This document shows positions 1-7,208 of a DNA stretch of 18,625 bases, piece by piece. Positions within the stretch are counted from its first letter, which is position 1; every line of letters begins with the position of its first letter. The stretch lies in assembly GCA_946183755.1 (NCBI GenBank), contig CAMHCZ010000016.1, positions 1 to 18,625 on the forward strand. Direction: 5' to 3'. Source of the DNA: an uncultured bacterium (GTDB taxonomy: Bacteria > Bacteroidota > Bacteroidia > Bacteroidales > Paludibacteraceae). The notes beneath the pieces were generated by a model. That model searched no databases. It worked only from the letters and a program-made list of their open reading frames with translations, and was not told where the DNA came from. Made by a program: the position numbers and the translations under genes.

Positions 1-9
1 GCTATAAAT

Positions 10-37
10 AAAAAACAGCAGAGCGATAACTCTGCTG
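10..37 (-). terminator. Rho-independent terminator after the lipoprotein gene
   Basis: A perfect 8-bp inverted repeat (CAGCAGAG at 16-23 and CTCTGCTG at 30-37) encloses a 6-base loop. On the minus strand it is followed directly by a run of six T (10-15), then AT-rich sequence. It begins 13 bases beyond the lipoprotein stop codon, as expected for an intrinsic terminator closing the ddl-lipoprotein end of the transcript. Confidence 0.85.
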
Positions 38-49
38 CTTTATGTTTGT

Positions 50-541
50 TTATGGATAAGTAACCGTCCAATTGCTGTTTTCTAATTCCTCTTGCGTGAA
101 TGTCTTCTTCTTTACAAACATTTGTTTTTGGTATATTTCTTCCCAATCATAACTACGCATTGTTTTCTCTGTGATAAAAAAGAGTGTCACTCCTTTTTCA
201 TTGCTTAGAAGACCGGTACTTCGAAGACGTGGTTTATTTGCGCTTCCACCTATGATTAGAGAACCTAAATCATAAGCATTTATTCTGTATTCAGGCGAAA
301 CAAAGCATGACTTGAGAGGATTGCCTGACGAATCCTGCATAGACCCATCTTCATTATCAAAAAACTCAAATAATTCCAATTTTGGTTCTAAAGGCAAAAC
401 ATCTGCCTCCCCGTATTTAAGATAGACATAAACAGCCTGATCTGTATTATTCCTAATATGTAATTTACCAGGAGCAGGGTCATAGGTGAAAATACACCCT
501 TGAAGAAGCACGGCAAATGATATTAGCAAAAAGTGTCTCAT
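50..541 (-). CDS. Small predicted lipoprotein of unknown function
   Basis: I do not recognise this 163-residue protein. Its N-terminus is a short hydrophobic signal (MRHFLLISFAVLLQGC) with a lipobox-like LLQGC, so Cys16 is the likely lipidated residue and the mature protein is probably anchored in an envelope membrane. The rest is soluble and shows no motif I can name; a segment near residues 27-42 (HIRNNTDQAVYVYLKY) resembles a beta strand. It lies 52 bases downstream of ddl, with no clear terminator or consensus promoter between them, so it may be the last gene of the AsmA-ddl transcript. The gene is visibly richer in A+T than ddl and AsmA, which suggests accessory or recently acquired DNA. 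The ATG start is chosen because it places the lipobox correctly. The reading frame and lipobox are seen; the function is unknown. Confidence 0.8.
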   Translation of the reverse strand: MRHFLLISFAVLLQGCIFTYDPAPGKLHIRNNTDQAVYVYLKYGEADVLPLEPKLELFEFFDNEDGSMQDSSGNPLKSCFVSPEYRINAYDLGSLIIGGSANKPRLRSTGLLSNEKGVTLFFITEKTMRSYDWEEIYQKQMFVKKKTFTQEELENSNWTVTYP

Positions 542-593
542 GCTACTATTACATTTGAAACAGCGGACTTCCTTGGTTTATGCAATATAGGAT

Positions 594-1571
594 TTACTTC
601 TTCATTGCGAACTCTATGACGTCGGTCATCACGTCCTTGATGTCGAGACCGGCGGCACGCACCTGCTGAGGGATGAAGCTTGTAGGGGTCATGCCCGGAG
701 TGGTGTTCACCTCGAGGATGTTTATCTTGTCGCCCTCGGTGATTATGTAATCCACACGGATTATGCCCTTGGCTCCGATTATGTCGTAAATTTTGGCTGT
801 CTCCGCCTGCACTCTCTTTGTCAGCTCGTCGGAAAGGCGCGCAGGGGTTATCTCGCTCACCTGACCTTTGTACTTGGCGTCGTAGTCGAAGAATTCGTTC
901 TCTGACACGACCTCGGTAATAGGGAACACGACTGTCTTCTCGTCGGTCTTATACACTCCGCAGGTTATCTCTGTGCCCTTCATGAAGCTTTCGAGTATCA
1001 CCTCGTCGCCCTCGGCAAACGCCTTGGCTATGGCAGGCTCCACTTCCTCGGCTTTCTTCACCTTTGTCACGCCGAAGCTCGAACCGCCCACATTAGGCTT
1101 TATGAACATAGGCAGACCGAGTTTTGCCACAGCCTCGTCGGCCGACACGGTCTGTCCTTTTCTGAGCAGGATGTCTGGCGCGATGTTCACACCGAAGCCC
1201 GAAAGGTAGTGATTGCAAGTGTACTTGTTGTATGTCATGGCTGCAGCCAGCACGTTGCAGCATGTGTAAGGCATTCCTATCATCTCGAAATAGCCTTGCA
1301 GACGGCCGTCCTCACCCGGTATGCCGTGTATGGTCACATAGGCGCAGTCGAATGTCACCTTCTGTCCGTCCTTTGTGAATGAGAAATCGTTCTTGTCTAT
1401 CGGGTATGTCTTGCCATCGACTTCCGCTGTCCAGTTATTGCCCTCCAATATCACAAGATAGAGGTTGTACTTTTCTGTGTCGATGAATGTCAGCAATCCT
1501 GCGGCACTTTTCTTTGATACTACGACTTCCGACTGGTCGCCACCAGCTACGATGGCTATGTTCTTTTTCAT
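594..1571 (-). CDS. ddl: D-alanine--D-alanine ligase
   Basis: Cytoplasmic ATP-grasp enzyme that joins two D-alanines for the peptidoglycan stem peptide. Its 325 residues fit the family (about 300-370). Visible motifs: GG at 10-11 with Glu15 and Ser19; HGIPGEDGRLQG at 82-93; IKPNVGGSSFGV at 157-168 (ATP-binding loop, with the catalytic-type serine); the omega loop FFDYDAKY at 227-234; IRVDY at 271-275; and EVNTTPGMTPTS at 287-298, which holds metal ligands. By alignment from memory with E. coli DdlB, the Glu15/Ser150/Tyr216 triad is kept (here Glu15, Ser164 or 165, Tyr234). Tyr in the AKY motif points to D-Ala-D-Ala rather than D-Ala-D-lactate. It starts 21 bases after the AsmA-like gene with no promoter between them, so the two are probably co-transcribed. 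In related genomes ddl commonly follows rluD; here AsmA lies between them. Confidence 0.96.
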   Translation of the reverse strand: MKKNIAIVAGGDQSEVVVSKKSAAGLLTFIDTEKYNLYLVILEGNNWTAEVDGKTYPIDKNDFSFTKDGQKVTFDCAYVTIHGIPGEDGRLQGYFEMIGMPYTCCNVLAAAMTYNKYTCNHYLSGFGVNIAPDILLRKGQTVSADEAVAKLGLPMFIKPNVGGSSFGVTKVKKAEEVEPAIAKAFAEGDEVILESFMKGTEITCGVYKTDEKTVVFPITEVVSENEFFDYDAKYKGQVSEITPARLSDELTKRVQAETAKIYDIIGAKGIIRVDYIITEGDKINILEVNTTPGMTPTSFIPQQVRAAGLDIKDVMTDVIEFAMKK

Positions 1572-1592
1572 TGCTTTGTTATGTTTGTTGTT

Positions 1593-4500
1593 TTACTCTT
1601 GTTTCTTCTTTTTCTCCTCGGTCACTGCCGACATTCTCTCCTTCTGCTCTGTCGCATACGAGTTGACGGCATTGCGTATGGCGGCACGGAGATTGTTCTG
1701 CAGCTCGCTTCTGAGGTTCACACCGCCGTTGGAGAACTGTCCTTTGCGTGTGACAGTCTTCTCGTCCTTGTATTTGCACTTGGCAAGACGGATTTTCATG
1801 TCGTCCAGCGTGCCGGAAACGTTCACTCCGAGCTTCGTAGGCAATGGCGACTTCAATACCGATATGTGATAATTGAAGTTCATGTCTAATGAGTTCTGAC
1901 CGCCGACAGCCACCTTGTACTTGTCCATCTCCACCATGAACGGCAGTACCTGCATCTCGTTGTTGTTGAGCAGCAGCTCTACCGATATATTGTCTATCAG
2001 GTTCTTCGTCTTCTTCTTGAACATGAGGAGCTTAGCCACTTCGGAGAATGTCTCTCCGTCCATCAGCACGAGCGAGTCGCCTCTTATGACTGTGGCTGCG
2101 CTGAGCGATGGCAGAAGCAGGTTGTACGCCGAGTCGAGCGACGTCTTGGCTGTCAAATCCACCGTCACGACGCCCTGGAACGAACGCAACATAGGCACGA
2201 GGGAATCGATTTCCGGCATTGTGTTCACAAGGTTGGTTATGTCCACATTGGAGCCTTGCACATCGATGCCGGCGTCGGCGCCGTTCTTGTCGTTGCAGTG
2301 GTACATGGCGTTGAGCTTCAGGTCGCCGACATTGGTCTTTGTCGAGAGGTCCTTAAGCATCAGCGTGCTGTTCTTGAGCTGCACTCCTCCGTTGAAGTTT
2401 CTCAATATCAGGTTGGCGAATCTCGCAGTGTCCACCTTGGTCTTGAACTTAATGTCTAAGTTAGACGGCAGACAGAGCAGACCGAAGTCTGCGTTCGCCT
2501 CCAGCGACTCGTCGTCCGTAGCAGCCGCCTTCTCGCTCTCTGCCGATTGCGCCAGCTGTATCGAGTCCGACTTGCGCTGCTCCTCCACCTTCGCCATAAG
2601 CGAATCCAGTCTTGCCCTGCGTGCCGGGTCGCTGTTGCGTTTGGCTCTCATCTCCTCCAGTTTCTGCATATAGCCGCGCTCGAACACCTGCGGACGAATC
2701 AGTCTGTCGCCAGTCATGTTCATCGGCTTAATCAAGCCCATCCTCTGCGCATCCTTAATCTTGGCGAAGGTCTCCCGAGTCTCCTTGCCTTTGTATGAGG
2801 CGTTGAGCAGCTCGTTGAAGTTGATGCGCTTGCTCGTCAGATACAAGTCCGCCGACAGTGTGCGGCCTCTCAGGAAATAACGGCGGAAGTTGCGCACTTC
2901 GCCCGACACGTTCGCCATCGACTTGCCCATCCTCGCATTAAGTCTGTTGAGGTTGATTGTGTCGTCGGTGAATGTGAGGTCCATATTCCTCATCGTGGTG
3001 CGCAAAGGCATATATGGCGAATAGTATCTTGCCAACTTGATATTGCTCTTGCCGTCGAATCGGAATGACTTCAGAGCCTGGTCCATAGGCACCTCAGCCG
3101 CGCTCACTTTGTTAAGCAGCCTCATCAGAGAGTCTATGTCCACGTACTTCCTTTCTGCGTTTGTTATCAACACTCGCTCGCCGTTGGCTCCTCTCTTGAA
3201 CTTGCGCGCTCTCGGATAGATAGAGAGGCTCATGCGGAGCGAGTCGGTAAGTACCGCGTCGCTTGGCGAGAAGTACATCATGGAGTCCATGCGGATGCGC
3301 GCCGTCAGACGAGGCACGAACTTGTCAACAGTGTCCTGCTTCATAGTCAGCGAGACTGTCGCCTTGTTGCCGACTATAGCCATCGTGTCGCTCAATAATG
3401 TCTTCATGCCCGTGAACCTGATGGATCCACGCACAAACGGTATGTGGTTATACACGCTGTCGGCTGTGTATGATGCGTTGAATTCCTTCGTTGTCATGTT
3501 GATCATCCTGCCGTACTTGGCCATCATGGTGTCAACATCAAGACGTGTGGAGAAGAACATAATCTTATTGCTCCTCTTGCTGCGCACCGAGTTGATGCCC
3601 GACTCTATGCTCAGATTACGGCTGAAGAAATTCACGCCTTCCGACGGCATGCTCGCCTTGATTCTCGACACATCAACGTCAGCGTGTGCGTACATCTTGC
3701 GCATCTCGCCCTTCTGCAAATCCTTCAGGTCGAATCTCGCGTTTGCGTCAGCCTTGATTTTTCCGGAATACGCCAAGTCCTTGATTTTAGGAAGCACCTG
3801 CGACAGTTTGTCCAGCAGGAGCGAGAACATGACCTTGACGTCTATGTGCGGATTGTCGGTCAGCAGTCTGTCCACTTTTCCTTGCGTCTTCAGGTACGAG
3901 TCGCCTTGTGTTATGTGGAGAGTGTCTATGTTGACAAATGACTTGTTCTTTTCTTTGAAGTTCAGGCTCATATTTGAACGCATATTGGCGCTCAGCCTTC
4001 CCTCCTTGCCTTTGAAGCTTATCCAGACATCGTTCAGGTCCACATTGCCGTTTACTGTAGGCAGCGTGTCAGCCTTGTAAAGTCCTGTAATCTCGCCGTA
4101 GCTGTGTATCGAGCCGCCCGAAACGAATTCCTCGACGTGCTTGTCGTAAGGCTGCGGCACTCTCGAACGCAGATGCTCCACGTCCGGTATGTCTATGTCG
4201 AAAGCCAGATTTGTGTCGAAAACCTTGTAGGCTGTGTCGGACTTCAGTTTTCCGTTTACTGCGAACTTGGCGTCGTCCAGCAGCACAGCGAAGTTCTTTA
4301 TGTCGAAGTCAGTGAAAAGCGAGTCGAGTATCACATCGGCGTTCACAGCGAACGGCATAGGAGCCACATCGACAGTCGTGTCGTTGTAGGCGAGGCTCGG
4401 AGTCCTGAGCATCAGGTCCGCCTTTATCTTCGACGCGTATTCGCCTTTCAGGTTCAAGTCGAGCGAGTCTGTGCTGGCCTTTCTCTTGTGCATCTCGTCG

Positions 4501-4994
4501 AGGAACGTGAACTTGGCGTTCTTGATGCTCAGCGCATTGATGAATATCTCCGGGATAGCCGTCGTGGTCGTGTCTTTCTCCTTTTTGGATTCATAGACAT
4601 TCCAGTTGCCGTTGCCAGCCGTGTCTATTCTCAAGAATACGGCAGGGTCCGACAAGTAAAACGAGTCCACGCTCACCTTGTCGTTTTTGAGGAACTCTAT
4701 CAGGTTCACACTCGCATAAAGCTTGGAGAACGAAGCCAGAGAGTCCGGCTTGCTCAGAGCCTCGGAAACGAAGCTGACACTGTCGAGCGTCACCGTCACA
4801 TTAGGGAATGTGCTGAAGAAGGAGTAGTCCAGGTCGCCGATTTTAAGGTCGCCCTTCACCATATCCGACACATACTCAGAAATCTTAGATGCTCCGTACT
4901 TAGTGGGGATCAAGTTGTAAACCGTGATAACGCCCACAAGTACCAGCCCTACAAGTGCTGCCAATATGCCTGATATGATTTTTACAACCTTCAT
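1593..4994 (-). CDS. Large AsmA-like envelope protein
   Basis: A 1133-residue protein with one N-terminal membrane segment (about residues 5-27, ISGILAALVGLVLVGVITVY). It is followed by a very long, beta-rich, repeat-like region rich in patterns such as LDSVSF and LNLKGEY, which is typical of the AsmA/TamB group. Proteins of this type are anchored in the inner membrane and reach into the periplasm, and are implicated in outer-membrane assembly or phospholipid transport. A charged, Lys/Arg/Glu/Ala-rich segment at about 776-836 is probably helical and interrupts the beta-rich part. The last residues form a Lys-rich tail. The first ATG is used because it gives a clean signal anchor. A good -7 promoter box lies 27 bases upstream, so the gene may start its own transcript with ddl downstream. 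Family assignment rests on architecture; the precise role is inferred. Confidence 0.85.
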   Translation of the reverse strand: MKVVKIISGILAALVGLVLVGVITVYNLIPTKYGASKISEYVSDMVKGDLKIGDLDYSFFSTFPNVTVTLDSVSFVSEALSKPDSLASFSKLYASVNLIEFLKNDKVSVDSFYLSDPAVFLRIDTAGNGNWNVYESKKEKDTTTTAIPEIFINALSIKNAKFTFLDEMHKRKASTDSLDLNLKGEYASKIKADLMLRTPSLAYNDTTVDVAPMPFAVNADVILDSLFTDFDIKNFAVLLDDAKFAVNGKLKSDTAYKVFDTNLAFDIDIPDVEHLRSRVPQPYDKHVEEFVSGGSIHSYGEITGLYKADTLPTVNGNVDLNDVWISFKGKEGRLSANMRSNMSLNFKEKNKSFVNIDTLHITQGDSYLKTQGKVDRLLTDNPHIDVKVMFSLLLDKLSQVLPKIKDLAYSGKIKADANARFDLKDLQKGEMRKMYAHADVDVSRIKASMPSEGVNFFSRNLSIESGINSVRSKRSNKIMFFSTRLDVDTMMAKYGRMINMTTKEFNASYTADSVYNHIPFVRGSIRFTGMKTLLSDTMAIVGNKATVSLTMKQDTVDKFVPRLTARIRMDSMMYFSPSDAVLTDSLRMSLSIYPRARKFKRGANGERVLITNAERKYVDIDSLMRLLNKVSAAEVPMDQALKSFRFDGKSNIKLARYYSPYMPLRTTMRNMDLTFTDDTINLNRLNARMGKSMANVSGEVRNFRRYFLRGRTLSADLYLTSKRINFNELLNASYKGKETRETFAKIKDAQRMGLIKPMNMTGDRLIRPQVFERGYMQKLEEMRAKRNSDPARRARLDSLMAKVEEQRKSDSIQLAQSAESEKAAATDDESLEANADFGLLCLPSNLDIKFKTKVDTARFANLILRNFNGGVQLKNSTLMLKDLSTKTNVGDLKLNAMYHCNDKNGADAGIDVQGSNVDITNLVNTMPEIDSLVPMLRSFQGVVTVDLTAKTSLDSAYNLLLPSLSAATVIRGDSLVLMDGETFSEVAKLLMFKKKTKNLIDNISVELLLNNNEMQVLPFMVEMDKYKVAVGGQNSLDMNFNYHISVLKSPLPTKLGVNVSGTLDDMKIRLAKCKYKDEKTVTRKGQFSNGGVNLRSELQNNLRAAIRNAVNSYATEQKERMSAVTEEKKKKQE

Positions 4995-5020
4995 TTAACA
5001 GAACTTTAGTTACATAATTG

Positions 5021-5028
5021 CAAATATA
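5021..5028 (-). promoter_or_regulatory. Bacteroidetes-type -7 box for the AsmA-like gene
   Basis: On the minus strand this reads TATATTTG, a full match to the TAnnTTTG -7 element of the Bacteroidetes primary sigma factor. It lies in the 38-base gap between rluD and the AsmA-like gene, 26 bases before the ATG. No clear TTTG -33 element is visible at the usual spacing, so the call rests on one box and its location. Confidence 0.5.
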
Positions 5029-5032
5029 AACT

Positions 5033-6112
5033 TTATGCAATTAAATCGTCCTTCGAAGACACGTATTTTCTCCATTTTGCTATCAAGGCTGTCATGTCGT
5101 CGGGCAGATTGGAATCGAACATCATCATCTTGCCTGTCACAGGATGGACAAATCCGAGCTCCTTGGCGTGCAGCGCCTGACGTGGGCAAAGCGAAAAGCA
5201 ATTATTCACGAAAGCCTTGTACTTTGCCGTGCGAAGGCCCCATAAAATTTCATCACCTCCGTACCGTTCGTCGTTGAATACCGGGTGTCCCAAGTGCTTC
5301 ATGTGCACTCTTATCTGATGTGTTCGCCCCGTCTCGAGCCGGCACTCAACGAGTGTCACGAAGCCGAATCGCTCCAGCACCTTGTAGTGCGTCACGGCGT
5401 GCTTGCCCATCTCGGAATCCGGTGGGAAGACAGCCATCTTCATGCGGTCGCGCACGTCTCGGCCGATGTTGCCCACCACGGTGCCTTCGTCGTCCTGGAA
5501 GTTGCCCCAAAGGACGGTCTGGTATCTGCGGTGCGTGGTCTTGTCGAAAAACTGTTTGGAGAGCTTCGTCTTGGCATCGGCTGTCTTGGCTATAAGCAGC
5601 AGCCCCGACGTGTCCTTGTCGATGCGGTGCACAAGACCGAGTGTCGGGTCGTTGACATCGAATTTCGGGTCATCCTTCAAGTGCCATGCTATGGCGTTGA
5701 GGAGCGTTCCCTCGAAATTGCCGAACCCGGGATGCACAACGAGTCCCGGCTGCTTGTTGACGACTATCAGGCTCTCGTCTTCATAAACGATGTCTATAGG
5801 AATCTCCTGCGGTTCTATGTCGAACTCGCTTGGAGGATATGCCAGCTGTATGGAAATCTCGTCGAACGGCTTGACTTTGTAGTTGGACTTCACAGGCTTG
5901 CCGTTCACCAGCACGGTCTGCGCCTCTGTGGCTTCCTGTATGCGGTTGCGCGATGTGTCCGCCATGCAGTTCACAAGGTACTTGTCGATGCGGACAGGGT
6001 TTATCCCTTTATCTACTGTGAAGTGGTAATGCTCGTATTTGTCGGCGCCTTGACCTTTCGGCGAGTCCAGAAGGTCGTCAGCCTCATCATAGAATTCTTC
6101 GTCTGTCACCAT
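5033..6112 (-). CDS. rluD: RluD-family 23S rRNA pseudouridine synthase
   Basis: Converts specific uridines of large-subunit rRNA to pseudouridine; RluD proper acts on helix 69. The 359-residue protein has an acidic N-terminal extension (1-35), an S4 RNA-binding domain (about 38-95, with RIDKYLVNCM and VLVNGKPVKSNYKVKPFD) and a catalytic domain. The latter holds IVVNKQPGLVVHPG at 116-129 and the signature LVHRIDKDTSGLLL beginning at 160. Asp165, in HRID, is the catalytic aspartate by family knowledge. Further conserved parts are GRTHQIRVH and HPVFNDERYGG. It follows the PASTA gene by 17 bases, probably in the same operon. Assignment to RluD rather than RluA or RluC rests on the S4 domain, the length and the usual neighbourhood with PASTA and ddl genes, so the exact target uridines are inferred. 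Confidence 0.93.
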   Translation of the reverse strand: MVTDEEFYDEADDLLDSPKGQGADKYEHYHFTVDKGINPVRIDKYLVNCMADTSRNRIQEATEAQTVLVNGKPVKSNYKVKPFDEISIQLAYPPSEFDIEPQEIPIDIVYEDESLIVVNKQPGLVVHPGFGNFEGTLLNAIAWHLKDDPKFDVNDPTLGLVHRIDKDTSGLLLIAKTADAKTKLSKQFFDKTTHRRYQTVLWGNFQDDEGTVVGNIGRDVRDRMKMAVFPPDSEMGKHAVTHYKVLERFGFVTLVECRLETGRTHQIRVHMKHLGHPVFNDERYGGDEILWGLRTAKYKAFVNNCFSLCPRQALHAKELGFVHPVTGKMMMFDSNLPDDMTALIAKWRKYVSSKDDLIA

Positions 6113-6129
6113 AAAAAGCCTATTGACGA

Positions 6130-6828
6130 TTAAAAGAACTCCTCTATGTCTTTTCCGGAATTAGACAGTCTGTTTGGCTCGGCATGTGAAGCCGCGCCCA
6201 CCTCAATCTCTGTCTCGCCGCCGACAGCCTCTTCCATCTCGACCGCTACTCCGTCGATGCCTTCGGCACTCGAGCCGACTATCAGTATCAGCTTTGAGCC
6301 GACCTCGATTTTGCTTCCTGGGGTGAGGTTCTGTCCCATCACGGTCCTCACTCCCACAGCCAGGTCTCTGTACTCCGATGGCACACGCTGTATCGATACG
6401 ACTTTGAATCCTAACGACTCAAGTGTCGCCTGCGCGTTTCTCATGCTCAGGTCAGCCACTTCAGGCACCGAGATGAGAGGTTTGCTCTGGGCGTTTATCG
6501 AGATGTAGATTGTTCTGTCAGTCTTTATGTTCTCGCCGGCTATAGGAGTCTGCTCTATCACTGAGCCCGGAGCTGCGTTCGGATTGTAAACAGAGTCGAT
6601 TATCTCGTACTTCAAATCCAAGTCGCTGAGCACCGACTCCACCTGCGCCACCTTCATGTTGCGCAGATCAGGCACTTTCACAGACTCTCCGTGGTTGGTG
6701 TAGAACCTTAACCCGAACAAAACGAGGAAGAACAACAGCACGAATGCCGATATTCCTATAAGGAAATGCTTTAAGAATACTTTGCTGAATATGAAACCGA
6801 ACGCTTCCTTTACTGTGCTTTTTTTCAT
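6130..6828 (-). CDS. Membrane-anchored PASTA domain protein
   Basis: A 232-residue protein with a short basic cytoplasmic start, one membrane helix (about 20-42) and an extracytoplasmic part with two PASTA domains: about 47-113 (starting VKVPDLRNMKVAQVES) and about 118-187 (starting ISVPEVADLSMRNAQATLES). Each has the usual pattern of a VP(D/E) start followed by an SxxP/TPGS-type turn. PASTA domains are known to sense peptidoglycan or beta-lactams in Ser/Thr kinases and penicillin-binding proteins. Here no kinase or transpeptidase domain is attached, as is usual for the Bacteroidetes protein next to rluD. The C-terminus (188-232) is acidic, low in complexity and ends in EEFF. The gene begins after the rpmH terminator and runs into rluD with a 17-base gap. 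Its function is not known; a role at the cell wall is inferred. Confidence 0.88.
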   Translation of the reverse strand: MKKSTVKEAFGFIFSKVFLKHFLIGISAFVLLFFLVLFGLRFYTNHGESVKVPDLRNMKVAQVESVLSDLDLKYEIIDSVYNPNAAPGSVIEQTPIAGENIKTDRTIYISINAQSKPLISVPEVADLSMRNAQATLESLGFKVVSIQRVPSEYRDLAVGVRTVMGQNLTPGSKIEVGSKLILIVGSSAEGIDGVAVEMEEAVGGETEIEVGAASHAEPNRLSNSGKDIEEFF

Positions 6829-6862
6829 AGTGCCGGCGGATTCTTGAAATTAATAATAAGAA

Positions 6863-6898
6863 ACACAAAAAGAGGATGGTGCTTATACACTATCCTCT
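6863..6898 (-). terminator. Terminator of the rpmH transcript
   Basis: An inverted repeat (6871-6881 with 6888-6898, arms AGAGGATGGTG and CACTATCCTCT, one imperfect pair, 6-base loop) is followed on the minus strand by TTTTGTGTTTCTT. It lies about 43 bases beyond the rpmH stop codon and before the PASTA gene, so it should separate the rpmH transcript from the PASTA-rluD transcript, perhaps with some readthrough. Confidence 0.7.
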
Positions 6899-6940
6899 CT
6901 ATGGGAATCCATCTTCATCGCTTTTTCGCGAAAAGAAGAT

Positions 6941-7099
6941 TTACTTGCTACCTTTGACTTCGTCAGAGACAGTCAATTTAGCACGACCCTTAGCTCTGCG
7001 GCTTGCAAGAACTCTACGTCCGTTCTTAGACGCCATTCTCTCACGGAATCCATGCTTGTTAAGTCTCTTGCGGTTGTGTGGTTGGAATGTCTGTTTCAT
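6941..7099 (-). CDS. rpmH: 50S ribosomal protein L34
   Basis: Reading the minus strand from the ATG at 7099 gives a 52-residue basic protein. It starts MKQTFQPHNRKRLNKHGFRE, continues with RMASKNGRRVLASRRAKGRAKL (quoted here in two parts: RMASKNGRRV, LASRRAKGRAKL) and ends SDEVKGSK. This is the unmistakable L34 signature (TFQPHNRKR, HGFRxRM, GRRVLxxRRxKGR). L34 is a small component of the large ribosomal subunit that binds 23S rRNA. A purine-rich AGAGAG lies just before the ATG. The gene has its own promoter (7146-7177) and its own terminator (6863-6898). Unlike the rpmH-rnpA pairing of most bacteria, rnpA here lies about 6 kb away in another operon. Confidence 0.98.
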   Translation of the reverse strand: MKQTFQPHNRKRLNKHGFRERMASKNGRRVLASRRAKGRAKLTVSDEVKGSK

Positions 7100-7145
7100 C
7101 TCTCTATAATATTAAGTTTCTGTTTTTGTTTTCAAATTTGGGATG

Positions 7146-7177
7146 CAAAACTAAGTATTATTTTGAATATGAGCAAA
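7146..7177 (-). promoter_or_regulatory. Promoter of rpmH (-33/-7 Bacteroidetes type)
   Basis: On the minus strand a TTTG -33 element (7174-7177) is followed after 20 bases by TAGTTTTG (7146-7153), a full TAnnTTTG -7 box. This spacing fits the Bacteroidetes primary sigma promoter. The predicted transcript would begin near 7139, giving a leader of about 40 bases before rpmH. It is the best promoter in the window. Confidence 0.75.
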
Positions 7178-7208
7178 AAAACATGCGAAAACTTGCCGTT
7201 TTACTGTT

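Noticed and set aside
582..589. TATATTGC upstream of the lipoprotein as a promoter
   Set aside because: It misses the last two positions of TAnnTTTG and has no -33 partner.
1339..1571. Possible D-Ala-D-lactate (vancomycin-resistance-type) specificity of the ligase
   Set aside because: The omega loop keeps the AKY tyrosine typical of D-Ala-D-Ala ligases; the preceding Phe is not the specificity residue.
3232..6133. Long open frames on the plus strand (3232-4080, 4104-4973, 5285-6133)
   Set aside because: They lie fully antisense to the AsmA-like and RluD genes, whose products are recognised. Their products resemble no family and show low-complexity runs typical of shadow frames.
6923..6934. 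Perfect 12-base palindrome TTTTCGCGAAAA after rpmH
   Set aside because: It has no loop and no following T run, and a better terminator lies just downstream.
7188..7202. Weak hairpin (AAAAC/GTTTT) after the last permease, followed by a T run on the minus strand
   Set aside because: The stem is only 5 bp and AT-rich, and the T run also contains the rpmH -33 box; too weak to call a terminator.
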